A stretch of DNA of 64,000 nt. Source: an uncultured Duncaniella sp. GTDB taxonomy: Bacteria > Bacteroidota > Bacteroidia > Bacteroidales > Muribaculaceae. Under the pieces are notes generated by a model that saw nothing but the letters and a program-made list of their open reading frames with translations, was not told where the DNA came from and searched no databases. The stretch spans positions 186,001 through 250,000 of the forward strand of contig CATWQI010000004.1 in assembly GCA_958352885.1 (NCBI GenBank), written 5' to 3'. Shown one piece after another: positions 8,914 through 17,148 of the stretch (its first letter is position 1; the number at the start of each line of letters is the position of its first letter). A program made the translations under genes and the position numbers.

Positions 8914-11175
8914 ATGCTCGACTTTATCTTGCTAAACATTAACACCGTTGCCTCCGAGTCATTCAATGTGGAAGGTCTTATCCGTGACCTTGCATTCATT
9001 CTTATACTCGGTGCGGTGACTACTCTCTTGTTCAAATGGCTTAAACAGCCCGTGGTCCTCGGGTATATAGTTGCAGGATTTCTTGCCAGTCCTAATTTTG
9101 AATATCTGCCGTCGGTCACCACCGAACAGAATATTGATTTCTGGGCGCAGATAGGTATTGTGGTGCTTTTGTTCTCTCTTGGTCTTGAGTTCAGCTTCAA
9201 GAAACTTGTCAATGCGGGCGGTTCGGCTGTGGTCACCGCCTTGTTTATAGTCTGCGGAATGATGGGCGCCGGATTCGCTGTAGGTCATTTCCTGGGTTTC
9301 TCACATATCAACAGTCTCTTTCTCGGCGGAATGCTGTCGATGTCATCCACCACTATAATAATAAAGGCATTCACTGACCTGAATCTGCGTCACCGCAAGT
9401 TTGCGTCACTGGTTTTTGCCGTGCTGATAGTTGAGGATTTGTTCGCAGTGCTGATGATGGTGCTGCTTTCATCGATAGCCATCAACAACAGTGTACAGGG
9501 GGGAGAGCTCCTGTATAGTATCAGCAAACTGTTGTTCTTCCTTATAATATGGTTTGTGGTCGGGGTATTCATGCTGCCGACATTGCTCAACTGGCAGCGT
9601 AAATATCTTAACAGCGAGACGCTCCTCATCGTATCGATGGGACTTTGCCTTGGCATGGCTGTGTTCTCTGTGGCGTGCGGATTCTCTCTTGCCTTGGGCG
9701 CCTTCGTCATGGGGTCGATTCTCGCGGGTACCAGCTTTGCCGAGAGGATAGAGCGTGTCACCATGTCAGTCAAGGATTTGTTTGGCTCAGTGTTCTTTAT
9801 ATCGGTCGGCATGATGGTTGACCCGCATATCATCGCCCAGTACTGGGGACCCATACTCATACTTTCAGGTGTCGTGATATGCGGAATGATATTTTTCGGC
9901 ACTTTCGGGATGCTTCTTACCGGTCAGTCGCTGCGAGTGGCGATAGAATCAGGTTTCTCGTTGACCCAGATAGGCGAGTTCGCATTTATCATAGCCTCGC
10001 TCGGTATGTCCCTGGGGGTGCTCGACGCTCAGATTTATCCGATAGTTGTGGCTGTTTCAGTCATAACTACCTTCACAACGCCTTATTTCATAAGAATGGC
10101 TGACCCTGCGTGTCATTTTGTGGAGTCGCATCTGCCTCAGAGCCTTCACTTTTTGATAGACAGGTACACTACGGGCGCCACCACGTCGGAAAGTGCTACA
10201 AGGATGCTTTGGCGTACCCTTTTCAAGCGGTATCTGTGGAGAGTGGTGCTGTATTCGATAGTACTGATAGCTCTTTCGATAATATGTCTTAACTATCTTC
10301 AGCCCTTTATGCTGAACGTGTTCCCGTCGTGGGGCAAATTCTTTACAATGGTGGTTTCACTGGTGTTCATGGCTCCGTTCCTGATGGCACTGACCTATCC
10401 GGCGTCCAAGAAAACCGAGCGTGAGCGACTTATAGCCGCCAATGCGCGTTTTGATGTGCCGCTGATAATAATGACAGTTGTGCGTCTGCTCATAGCCATG
10501 GTGATAATAGTCTACCTGCTCAGCTCCATATACTCGATGAGGGTAGGCTGGACACTGGGGGTGGCTCTGTTTGTGATACTGCTCTTCTCGTTTTCAAAAA
10601 ATGTGCGCCGCAGGCTTAACCGCATTGAGTCAAGGTTCCTTGACAATCTGAATGAGCGTGAGCTGCGCCGTAGCGGAGCTAAGAATAATCTGGTGTCAAA
10701 CATGCATCTTGCGTTCATGACTGTCGGACATGACTGCCCGTTTGTGGGCGAGCGGCTGAAAAATTCGTCGTTGCGCAAACGTTACGGTGTCTCGGTTTCA
10801 TCTATTCAGAGGGGTAACAACATGATTATGGTGCCGGGAGCCGATGCCAGGATATTCCCCGGCGATGTGCTTGGCGTAATAGGTACCGATGATGAGATAC
10901 AGGCCCTGCTCCCTGTGGTGGAGGCTGAAGCCGAGGAGACATCAACCACCGCTCCCACCGATGTCAAGCTGACAAGTGTGCGGTTGCCTGACTCGTCGCA
11001 TCTGATAGGTCATACCATAGTCTCGTCCAGATTCCGTGACACTTATGAGGCATTGCTTGTGGCGATCCAGAGGGATGACGTGTATCTTCAGCCTGATGCC
11101 TCTGTAATCTTTGCCCCCGGCGATGTGCTGTGGGTGGTAGGCGATATAAACAGGCTGCAAACACTTGAGCGATGA
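8914..11175 (+). CDS. CPA2-family cation:proton antiporter with two RCK_C domains
   Basis: 753 residues. Twelve or so membrane helices of the Na+/H+ exchanger fold fill residues 15-400 (signatures VVLGYIVAGFLASP, LLFSLGLEFSF, LSMSSTTIIIKAF, GAFVMGSILAG). An additional membrane block at about 430-565 is followed by two RCK_C (TrkA-C) domains, roughly 590-670 and 685-753 (each ending FAPGD-like: IFPGDVLGVIG, FAPGDVLWVVG). There is no NAD-binding RCK_N domain, unlike KefB/KefC. Probably exports K+ or Na+ against protons in the inner membrane. Its last four bases overlap the start of the pseudokinase gene. Confidence 0.88.
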   Translation: MLDFILLNINTVASESFNVEGLIRDLAFILILGAVTTLLFKWLKQPVVLGYIVAGFLASPNFEYLPSVTTEQNIDFWAQIGIVVLLFSLGLEFSFKKLVNAGGSAVVTALFIVCGMMGAGFAVGHFLGFSHINSLFLGGMLSMSSTTIIIKAFTDLNLRHRKFASLVFAVLIVEDLFAVLMMVLLSSIAINNSVQGGELLYSISKLLFFLIIWFVVGVFMLPTLLNWQRKYLNSETLLIVSMGLCLGMAVFSVACGFSLALGAFVMGSILAGTSFAERIERVTMSVKDLFGSVFFISVGMMVDPHIIAQYWGPILILSGVVICGMIFFGTFGMLLTGQSLRVAIESGFSLTQIGEFAFIIASLGMSLGVLDAQIYPIVVAVSVITTFTTPYFIRMADPACHFVESHLPQSLHFLIDRYTTGATTSESATRMLWRTLFKRYLWRVVLYSIVLIALSIICLNYLQPFMLNVFPSWGKFFTMVVSLVFMAPFLMALTYPASKKTERERLIAANARFDVPLIIMTVVRLLIAMVIIVYLLSSIYSMRVGWTLGVALFVILLFSFSKNVRRRLNRIESRFLDNLNERELRRSGAKNNLVSNMHLAFMTVGHDCPFVGERLKNSSLRKRYGVSVSSIQRGNNMIMVPGADARIFPGDVLGVIGTDDEIQALLPVVEAEAEETSTTAPTDVKLTSVRLPDSSHLIGHTIVSSRFRDTYEALLVAIQRDDVYLQPDASVIFAPGDVLWVVGDINRLQTLER

Positions 11176-12248
11176 ACAGGAGAATGAAAAATAAGCCTGA
11201 AAAGGCTCTGCCTATAGGTTCTGTGATACAAGGCTCTCTATGCGACTATGAGATAACCGACTATATGGCGCAGGATGGTTTCGGCATTCTGTATAAGGCA
11301 AAAGGGGTGCGTATCACGTCGTCACGTAAGGCGGCAAAGGCTGCCGAGGATTACTTTGTGATAAGGGAATTCTTTATGCACAGATGTTCCGGACGCGCTG
11401 CTGACGGTTGCACTGTGGTCACCCCCGAGGATGTGCGTCCGACTGTCGATAACTTCAAGGAGGCTTTCGCAATGGCATCCGACAGTTGTGCGCAGGTATC
11501 AGACGGATGTCCTTACATCATCAATGTGATTGAGAATGTGAGCCAGAACGACACCCGATATTACGTGGTGGAATATCTGGACGGCGAGACTCTTGGGGAT
11601 TATATAAAACGTGTGGGACCTGTCTCGGTCTATGAGGCGCGGGAGCTGTTGTCTCCCATATTCTCTGCGGTCAAATATATGCATAACTATCATGTGATGC
11701 ATACGGATATATATCCTCGGCATATCCGCTTTGTCACCTCGGGAGGGAAACGTGTGCCCGTGCTGTTCAGCCTGTATGCTTCCCGCCATTTTGATGATGA
11801 GGGTGCGCCTGTATGGCCCACTGCCATTGTGGTATGTCGCACCGGGTATGCGCCGCCGGAGCAGTACCAGAATATAGATCATTTCTTTCCTCAGGCAGAC
11901 ATCTATGCGCTTGCATCGCTGATAGTGTTTGTCCTATCCGGCAAGCATCTGCCCGACTCCCGGACTGTGACCGAGAAGGATATCCGTACCACTCTGCCTG
12001 CCACTCTGCCCGAGACATTTATAGGGACGTTGCTGCATGCTTTGCACAGTGACTATGCGTGCCGTCCGTCGTCGGTATCGTCGTTCATGGAGGAGCTGGT
12101 TGAGTTTTATGACGAGAATTCAAGATACGTGCCTTACGATGACCGGAAACATTCGCTGCATACTTCTGAGCCTGAAGGTGAGTCCCGGTCGATATGGGAG
12201 ATGATAAAAGGATTTTTAACCGTATTATTGCCTGGCGGGAGAGAATAA
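11172..12248 (+). CDS. Serine/threonine protein pseudokinase, coupled to the antiporter
   Basis: 358 residues; the ATGA overlap with the antiporter implies translational coupling. The fold is an Hanks-type kinase: glycine loop DGFGILYKA (35-43), an APE-type block TGYAPPEQY, and DIYALASLIVFVLSGK. The catalytic residues are degraded: the VAIK Lys is Arg65 (VIREFF), HRD is HTD (177-179) with the downstream Asn replaced by His184, and DFG is SLY (200-202). Catalytic Asp179 remains, but the metal ligands are lost, so phosphotransfer is unlikely. A short C-terminal tail ends in a hydrophobic stretch. Likely role: a regulatory or scaffold subunit for the antiporter; this is inference from the gene overlap. 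Confidence 0.85.
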   Translation: MNRRMKNKPEKALPIGSVIQGSLCDYEITDYMAQDGFGILYKAKGVRITSSRKAAKAAEDYFVIREFFMHRCSGRAADGCTVVTPEDVRPTVDNFKEAFAMASDSCAQVSDGCPYIINVIENVSQNDTRYYVVEYLDGETLGDYIKRVGPVSVYEARELLSPIFSAVKYMHNYHVMHTDIYPRHIRFVTSGGKRVPVLFSLYASRHFDDEGAPVWPTAIVVCRTGYAPPEQYQNIDHFFPQADIYALASLIVFVLSGKHLPDSRTVTEKDIRTTLPATLPETFIGTLLHALHSDYACRPSSVSSFMEELVEFYDENSRYVPYDDRKHSLHTSEPEGESRSIWEMIKGFLTVLLPGGRE

Positions 12249-12261
12249 TTTATTAAAAATA

Positions 12262-12293
12262 CTTGACAAGGCTGACAAAATGTAGTAATTTTA
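12262..12293 (+). promoter_or_regulatory. Promoter for the YtxH operon
   Basis: -33 CTTG (12262-12265), 20-bp spacer, -7 TAATTTTA (12286-12293; last base deviates from the consensus G). It would start RNA near 12300. Confidence 0.5.
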
Positions 12294-12296
12294 GGG

Positions 12297-12315
12297 GCGG
12301 AAAACTTTTTTCCGC
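12297..12315 (+). promoter_or_regulatory. Perfect inverted repeat at the 5' end of the YtxH mRNA
   Basis: GCGGAAAA (12297-12304), a 3-nt spacer, then TTTTCCGC (12308-12315). It sits at or just after the predicted transcription start, about 50 nt before the first ATG. It could be a 5' stabilising hairpin or an operator; there is no U-tract suited to a terminator in front of its own gene. Confidence 0.5.
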
Positions 12316-12363
12316 TGCAAGTGTTATAGAAATGTAAACTAAATCCTAATATTATATAAAGAT

Positions 12364-12561
12364 ATGAAAGCTTTAAACATCGTTCTCGCAGTAGTAGGCG
12401 GCGCCATCGCAGGTGCTGCAGTAGGTCTTCTTCTCGCTCCCGAAAAAGGAGAGGATACCCGTAAGAACATCGTGAAGTATCTTGAGAGCAAGGGTATCAA
12501 GCTCCAGAAGAGCAAGCTCGAAGAGCTGGCTGACGAAATCGCCGACGAGCTTCAGAAGTAA
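12364..12561 (+). CDS. YtxH-domain protein 1
   Basis: 65 residues. One glycine/alanine-rich membrane helix (residues 5-24) is followed by the YtxH signature LAPEKGEDTRKN and an amphipathic helix to the end. YtxH-like proteins are small envelope or general-stress proteins of unknown activity. It is the first of four short genes (12364-13561) in one direction. A paralogue follows directly, and the two share the GG-A-G-A and APEKGED core, so they look like a tandem duplication. Confidence 0.8.
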   Translation: MKALNIVLAVVGGAIAGAAVGLLLAPEKGEDTRKNIVKYLESKGIKLQKSKLEELADEIADELQK

Positions 12562-12624
12562 ACTTGGCTTAGTCCGACTACGTAATACTCATCATCAACT
12601 AACACCTCAAACTAACAACAGATT

Positions 12625-12822
12625 ATGTCAAATTTATCATTATTGTACGCTTTTATCGGAGGTGCCGTGGTAGGTGCCGGTGCAGCAATCCTTTTTGCTC
12701 CTGAAAAGGGGGAAGATGTGCGCAATCGCATTGCCGAGCTTCTTCGCAAAAAGGGAATCATCTGCTCTGACAATGAGATTGACGCTCTGGTAGAGCAGCT
12801 CACTACTGAAATTGATGATTAA
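12625..12822 (+). CDS. YtxH-domain protein 2
   Basis: 65 residues, the same length and layout as the preceding gene: a glycine-rich membrane helix (IGGAVVGAGAAILFAPEKGED) and a charged helical tail. Identity to its neighbour is highest over the APEKGED core. It lies 63 bp downstream of the first copy and 103 bp before the holin-like gene. Role unknown; probably envelope stress. Confidence 0.78.
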   Translation: MSNLSLLYAFIGGAVVGAGAAILFAPEKGEDVRNRIAELLRKKGIICSDNEIDALVEQLTTEIDD

Positions 12823-12925
12823 CGATATCCGGGAGTGCCGCCAGCGGTGTGAAATAACCATGGCGGCATATCTCTGTTTTTCTGTATTCATCATTCATTC
12901 ACATTACGGCTACCTCTGATTATTT

Positions 12926-13267
12926 ATGGCAGACAAAGAGAATCAATTACACATGCTGTGGGCAGAGCTTAAGGATACGTTTAAGCTCAATGTCGACTAT
13001 GCTAAATTTACAGCAGCCGAGAAGCTGACAGTGTTACTGACCACGGTGACACTTGCTCTGCTGGCGCTTATACTCGTTACCCTGATAATGTTTTTCCTCT
13101 CGATGGCTATAGTGCGCTGGATAGCAGAAGGAGTGGGCATAGTGTGGGCGTACGCCATAATGTGTGCGTTTTATGTCGCGGTTCTCGGATGTATTATCGT
13201 TTTCAGAAAGCAGCTTATCATCAATCCGATAGCCGGGTTCATATCCAGACTTTTCTTTAATCCATAA
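12926..13267 (+). CDS. Holin-X-like two-helix membrane protein
   Basis: 113 residues: a charged N-terminus of about 35 residues, two long membrane helices (about 38-62 and 72-93) and a short basic C-terminus. The layout and the AEKLTVLLTTVTLALLAL block resemble the phage holin family/Actinobacterial Holin-X group. These proteins are usually chromosomal and accompany YtxH genes in Bacteroidetes, so the phage name should not be taken as function. It lies between the YtxH pair and a small basic protein, in one probable operon. Confidence 0.65.
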   Translation: MADKENQLHMLWAELKDTFKLNVDYAKFTAAEKLTVLLTTVTLALLALILVTLIMFFLSMAIVRWIAEGVGIVWAYAIMCAFYVAVLGCIIVFRKQLIINPIAGFISRLFFNP

Positions 13268-13285
13268 AATATATTCGTCAGCATC

Positions 13286-13561
13286 ATGTCAACAAAGAAG
13301 ATTTTACCTCACGAAAAGGATGACTGGAAAGGGTATTCGCTGGAGGAGCTCCGTTATATGAGGGCATACACAGCCGCGCGTCTTGAAATTAATCGTGACA
13401 GGATACATCGTAATGTCGCCAATGTCAAGAATGTGGGCGTGTTTCCCCCAAAAGGTATGTTCGGAAAGATTCTCGGGACTTTGAGCTATCTCGACATCGC
13501 CATAATGACATTCCGCATAGGTGGCAAGGTGTTTAAGACTGTTCGCCGTCTGCGGAAGTAA
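13286..13561 (+). CDS. Small conserved basic protein of the YtxH cluster
   Basis: 91 residues, not assigned to a named family. The N-terminal half is charged with an ELRYMRAYTAARLEINRDRI helix; the C-terminal third has a mildly hydrophobic stretch (ILGTLSYLDIAIMTFRIGG) and a basic end (KTVRRLRK). It lies 18 bp after the holin-like gene and probably closes the same transcript. No catalytic motif is visible; it may be a peripheral membrane partner of the two upstream products. Confidence 0.7.
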   Translation: MSTKKILPHEKDDWKGYSLEELRYMRAYTAARLEINRDRIHRNVANVKNVGVFPPKGMFGKILGTLSYLDIAIMTFRIGGKVFKTVRRLRK

Positions 13562-13608
13562 CCATCATATTTAACCAATCATTAATCGAAAAAACATAAA
13601 TTTTTACA

Positions 13609-14454
13609 GTGAACGACTATGTAGAGGTGCGTCTCGATGTCACTCCATGTGATGAGACGCGCACTGATGTACTTGCTGCCCTGCTTGCTGAAGCGGGGTT
13701 CGAAAGTTTCGTGCCTGACGAAACCGGTATCACGGCTTATATCCGTTCGGAGGAGTTTTCCGGTGACGCTATCGAGAGTATAATAAGTTCTTTCCCTATG
13801 GAATGTGACATAAAGTGGCATGACGTGGTGGTGGAAGGGCAGGACTGGAACAAGGAATGGGAGAAGAATTATTTCCAGCCTATTGTCATAGATGACAAGT
13901 GTGTAATCCATAGTTCGTTCCATAAAGATATTCCGGTATGCACTTATGATATCGTCATTGATCCCAAGATGGCTTTCGGCACGGGGCATCACTCGACCAC
14001 AAGCCTGATTCTCCGTCAGTTGCTGTCCATGGATTTGGCTGACCGTAATGTCGTGGATATGGGTACGGGTACAGGTATCCTTGCCATCCTTGCTTCCATG
14101 CGCGGTGCCGGCAGAATTGATGCGATAGAGATTGATGAGTTTGCCTATACCAATGCTTGCGAGAATCTGAAACTTAACGGAGCCGGAATGGTGAATATCC
14201 ATCTTGGCGATGCCGCTGTGCTTGATACTATAAAGGATGTCAACCTGTTTATTGCCAACATAAACCGCAATATAATCACGGCGGATATGGCGGCATACGC
14301 TGCCACGCTTGCTCCGGGTGCGACAATGCTCCTGAGCGGTTTCTATGAGGAGGATATACCTGTAGTCCTGGCATCCGCTACTCCACATCACCTCACCTAT
14401 GATTCCCACACGACAGATAAGAACTGGGCATGCCTGAAGCTGAGGAAAGAGTGA
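13609..14454 (+). CDS. prmA: Ribosomal protein L11 methyltransferase
   Basis: 281 residues from a GTG start at 13609; no ATG lies nearby upstream, and the MNDYVEVRLDV start agrees with the family. The N-terminal substrate domain is followed by the SAM-dependent methyltransferase core: FGTGHHSTT near residue 125, motif I VDMGTGTGIL near 152, DAIEID acidic loop, and the IANINRN motif (N-x-N type) near 222. It trimethylates ribosomal protein L11 in the cytoplasm. It stands alone between the YtxH cluster and an AT-rich acyltransferase; an imperfect hairpin follows it. Confidence 0.92.
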   Translation: MNDYVEVRLDVTPCDETRTDVLAALLAEAGFESFVPDETGITAYIRSEEFSGDAIESIISSFPMECDIKWHDVVVEGQDWNKEWEKNYFQPIVIDDKCVIHSSFHKDIPVCTYDIVIDPKMAFGTGHHSTTSLILRQLLSMDLADRNVVDMGTGTGILAILASMRGAGRIDAIEIDEFAYTNACENLKLNGAGMVNIHLGDAAVLDTIKDVNLFIANINRNIITADMAAYAATLAPGATMLLSGFYEEDIPVVLASATPHHLTYDSHTTDKNWACLKLRKE

Positions 14455-14480
14455 TACAATTGTCTTATAATAATCCAATG

Positions 14481-14512
14481 ATATAGTCGTTCTACATATA
14501 GAATGACTATAT
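14481..14512 (+). terminator. Hairpin between prmA and the acyltransferase gene
   Basis: A 13-bp stem ATATAGTCGTTCT (14481-14493) / AGAATGACTATAT (14500-14512) with one wobble position and a 6-nt loop. It follows prmA by 26 bp and ends 6 nt before the next start. It is AT-rich with no long U-tract, so terminator strength is uncertain. Confidence 0.5.
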
Positions 14513-14518
14513 TATAAT

Positions 14519-15571
14519 ATGACAATGAAAGAGAGAGCTGTATCTTCACGAGAGTCAAATATAGAGCTTTTGCGTATCATAGCTATGCTTATGGTATTGC
14601 TTTTGCATTTTAATTTGGCTTTAAAACAGCCAGGATATTCAAGTTTTGAATGTTTGACAAGTCTAAAGATATTCCATATATTTTTGCAATCAACTTGTAT
14701 AATTGCGGTAGATCTGTTTGTCATTATATCTGGTTGGTTTTCTATAAAATTCTCAACCAGGGGCTTGACAAAATTCATGTTTACTTGTACCTGGTTTGCG
14801 TTGGCTGGCATAATAGTTTCCTGCATTCTATCAAAAGAGATACCGATGGTTGGGTCAATAGTAAAATCTCTTATTTGGATGGGAGGTGGCTATTGGTTTG
14901 TAAGGGCATATTTAGTCTTATTCTTGTTAAGCCCGGTTCTTAATGCTTATATAGAGAAAGCAACGATGAGCCAATTGAGAAACACTGTAATATTGTTTTA
15001 TGTCGTGCAAACATTTTTCGGTTGGTTTTTGGGAACTGATTTTATGTCTGGATACTCTGCTATATCATTTATTGGATTATATTTATTAGGACGATATTTA
15101 TATATAATTAATATTGAATATCCATTTAATGAGAAAAAAGTTTGGATAGTGTTTATATCCACAATCATTTTAAACGCAATTTATACGATGGTTTTTTATG
15201 CAGGATATAACGTATCGATTGATTCTCCGCAAGCTTATTGCAATCCACTTGTTGTGATTTCAGCAGCTTCCTTAGTAATTGCTTTTAGCAAATTCAGATT
15301 TAAATCTAATGTTATTAATTGGTTTGCAACTTCTAGTTTCGCAATTTATTTATTACATACACATGGCTTAATTTTTGATTTTTATTACCTTGATCATTTG
15401 CGTTACATATATAATTTTTACGATGGAATAATATGTTTCGGTATGGTAATTGCATATCTATTGAGTGTAGTTGCGTTAGCGGTATTTATAGACCAACCGC
15501 GAAAATTAATATGGGCAAAGGTTAGTGAGAGTTATGTGATAAAGAAATTTAGTTACTTTGAGAGGAAATAA
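14519..15571 (+). CDS. Acyltransferase-3 family membrane protein
   Basis: 350 residues (an alternative ATG lies at 14525). The N-terminus SNIELLRIIAMLMVLLLHF is the typical first helix of acyltransferase-3 enzymes with the RI-A and H signature; about ten membrane helices follow. Such proteins O-acetylate or succinylate cell-surface polysaccharides. The coding sequence is far richer in A and T (runs of ttt/ata, many AT-ending codons) than prmA or rpoD on either side, suggesting recent acquisition. It is a single gene with no glycan cluster around it; the substrate is unknown. Confidence 0.85.
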   Translation: MTMKERAVSSRESNIELLRIIAMLMVLLLHFNLALKQPGYSSFECLTSLKIFHIFLQSTCIIAVDLFVIISGWFSIKFSTRGLTKFMFTCTWFALAGIIVSCILSKEIPMVGSIVKSLIWMGGGYWFVRAYLVLFLLSPVLNAYIEKATMSQLRNTVILFYVVQTFFGWFLGTDFMSGYSAISFIGLYLLGRYLYIINIEYPFNEKKVWIVFISTIILNAIYTMVFYAGYNVSIDSPQAYCNPLVVISAASLVIAFSKFRFKSNVINWFATSSFAIYLLHTHGLIFDFYYLDHLRYIYNFYDGIICFGMVIAYLLSVVALAVFIDQPRKLIWAKVSESYVIKKFSYFERK

Positions 15572-15756
15572 AGTCTCATGTTTATGTGTGCCGTGATATT
15601 GATATCTACAGGTGCCATTTTATTTGCAGGGAATTCATTACATCCACACTACATGTATTAATTAATGTGTGGCTGGTTATATTCGTGTTTTAATTGACAA
15701 TTTCAAAGACCTTTATTCTGTGAGATTAAGCCGGATTGGATTATGAGGTAAAAATT

Positions 15757-15802
15757 ATCTCCGCCATTCCGTGGCTGATGCCGTGTCGGAAATGGCGGAG
15801 AT
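15757..15802 (-). terminator. Terminator for the DUF4861 gene
   Basis: ATCTCCGCCATT (15757-15768) and AATGGCGGAGAT (15791-15802) form a 12-bp perfect stem, extendable with one bulge. Read on the minus strand it is followed by AATTTTTA, so it terminates transcripts coming from 17000-15834. The 260 bp between the acyltransferase and this gene hold nothing else I can support. Confidence 0.75.
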
Positions 15803-15833
15803 TGGAGAGGGAGAATCGGTATATGTTAAGTTT

Positions 15834-17000
15834 TTATTTCTTGATGGTTATTTTGGCGGGATTGAGCAGCTCTTTGTGCCATTGGCGCAAGTAGGCGAAC
15901 CAGTCGGCTGCGGTGTGTGGGGATGTGATATCACGTACTGCCCCTGATGTAAAGGTATAGTGGATATGTCCGTTTGCGTCAGGCTTCAGTATTGTGAGAT
16001 AGTTGACCTCATCCTCCTTTGTTTTGGCGAGGTAAGGGGCGGGGACGAATATTCCGAGCCCAAGTGTGTCGACAACATCTTTCATCCCTTTATCGGGGAT
16101 GTTAGAGCCCCAGCTGCCGGCGAGTCCGTCGGGTTGGATGAAGCCTTCGTTGTCGGATTCAAGTTTTTGCACGCCGGTGCAATAAAGATTGGAGGCAGGC
16201 GCTCCATGTATTGTGATGTCGACATCGATGTCACGGTGACCGCCATAAATAGTGTAACGCTGCGTCATGTGGAGAGGCTTCCCGTTATACACCCATCCTC
16301 GGTCCTCGACCTCGATAATGGAGCGCAGGGGACCTGTGGCAATGATTTTTTGAGTTCGTGATGATACGGTGTCGATGGTCACCGGTGCATTATTCTGGTA
16401 TCCACGGAATGAGCCGAGGGCGACAGATGTTCCTGCCCAAAGTATGTCTCTTCCGAATCCTTGAGCGAGCTGTTGGCGTGTGGTGTAGAAGCCGGTGGTG
16501 TCCAGTTCGAGCTGAGGGCGGTTCTTGGCGTATAAATCCACGCTCTGGCGGTTGTCCATATACACTCTTATGGCATTGTACAACCCTTCGAGCACGGCTC
16601 CATGTCCGTATATGCTGTTGTACATCTCAAGGTTGCTGACATCTCCGGGGTAGGAGATGGCTGTGACTTTCGGGTACTTCTTGTTCTTGTCGTTCAGTTT
16701 GATGTACGCATTGGTCTTTGGCTCGAACTTTTCGGTTTGGGGCTTTGGCGACAGGTTTATAGTCAGTGTCTCTTTCCCGTTGGCAGGAAGGTCGAGAAGG
16801 AGCACGAGCTCATCGGCGCGTCCGTCCATATCGGTGTCGTCAAGCTGGTAGGGGAGGGTGGGGTGATTCTTGATTTGCACTGAATTCACTTCTTCCCGCT
16901 GGTTTATCGGGATTACGACCGGGATCGACTCCCTTGGAGTGTCAAGTGGATTGCTGACAGTGACTGTGATGGAGAGCAGTAATGGTAATAATGGGTTCAT
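15834..17000 (-). CDS. DUF4861-family exported protein
   Basis: 388 residues with a short signal peptide (MNPLLPLLLSITVTVS). The body begins with a beta-sandwich stretch (ESIPVVIPINQREEVNSVQI; VLLLDLPANGKETLTINL) and continues with blocks typical of DUF4861 proteins (GHGAVLEGLYNAIRVYMDNRQSVDLY; QRYTIYGGHRDIDVDITIHG). The family is common in Bacteroidetes polysaccharide-use regions; activity against uronic-acid-containing glycans has been suggested but is not certain. Here it is solitary, with its own terminator and the rpoD terminator just upstream, so it is not part of a visible PUL. Confidence 0.8.
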   Translation of the reverse strand: MNPLLPLLLSITVTVSNPLDTPRESIPVVIPINQREEVNSVQIKNHPTLPYQLDDTDMDGRADELVLLLDLPANGKETLTINLSPKPQTEKFEPKTNAYIKLNDKNKKYPKVTAISYPGDVSNLEMYNSIYGHGAVLEGLYNAIRVYMDNRQSVDLYAKNRPQLELDTTGFYTTRQQLAQGFGRDILWAGTSVALGSFRGYQNNAPVTIDTVSSRTQKIIATGPLRSIIEVEDRGWVYNGKPLHMTQRYTIYGGHRDIDVDITIHGAPASNLYCTGVQKLESDNEGFIQPDGLAGSWGSNIPDKGMKDVVDTLGLGIFVPAPYLAKTKEDEVNYLTILKPDANGHIHYTFTSGAVRDITSPHTAADWFAYLRQWHKELLNPAKITIKK

Positions 17001-17050
17001 GGTTCAAGTAAGGTGGTTAAAGATTCTGTTTGAAAAAACTGGATGATGAA

Positions 17051-17112
17051 AAATACAAAAGCGCAAGATTCGTACATCTGCATAAGGTGTGTGTCGATTT
17101 CTTGCGCTTTTG
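17051..17112 (-). terminator. Terminator for rpoD
   Basis: CAAAAGCGCAAGA (17056-17068) and TCTTGCGCTTTTG (17100-17112) make a perfect 13-bp stem with a 31-nt loop. On the minus strand it is followed by TATTTTTC. It lies 37 bp after the rpoD stop. Confidence 0.75.
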
Positions 17113-17148
17113 TGATTCCGGCCGCAGTTATGCTGCCTGATACGTTTT

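Noticed and set aside
12926..13267. Prophage holin
   Set aside because: No other phage genes nearby; this family accompanies YtxH genes in chromosomes.
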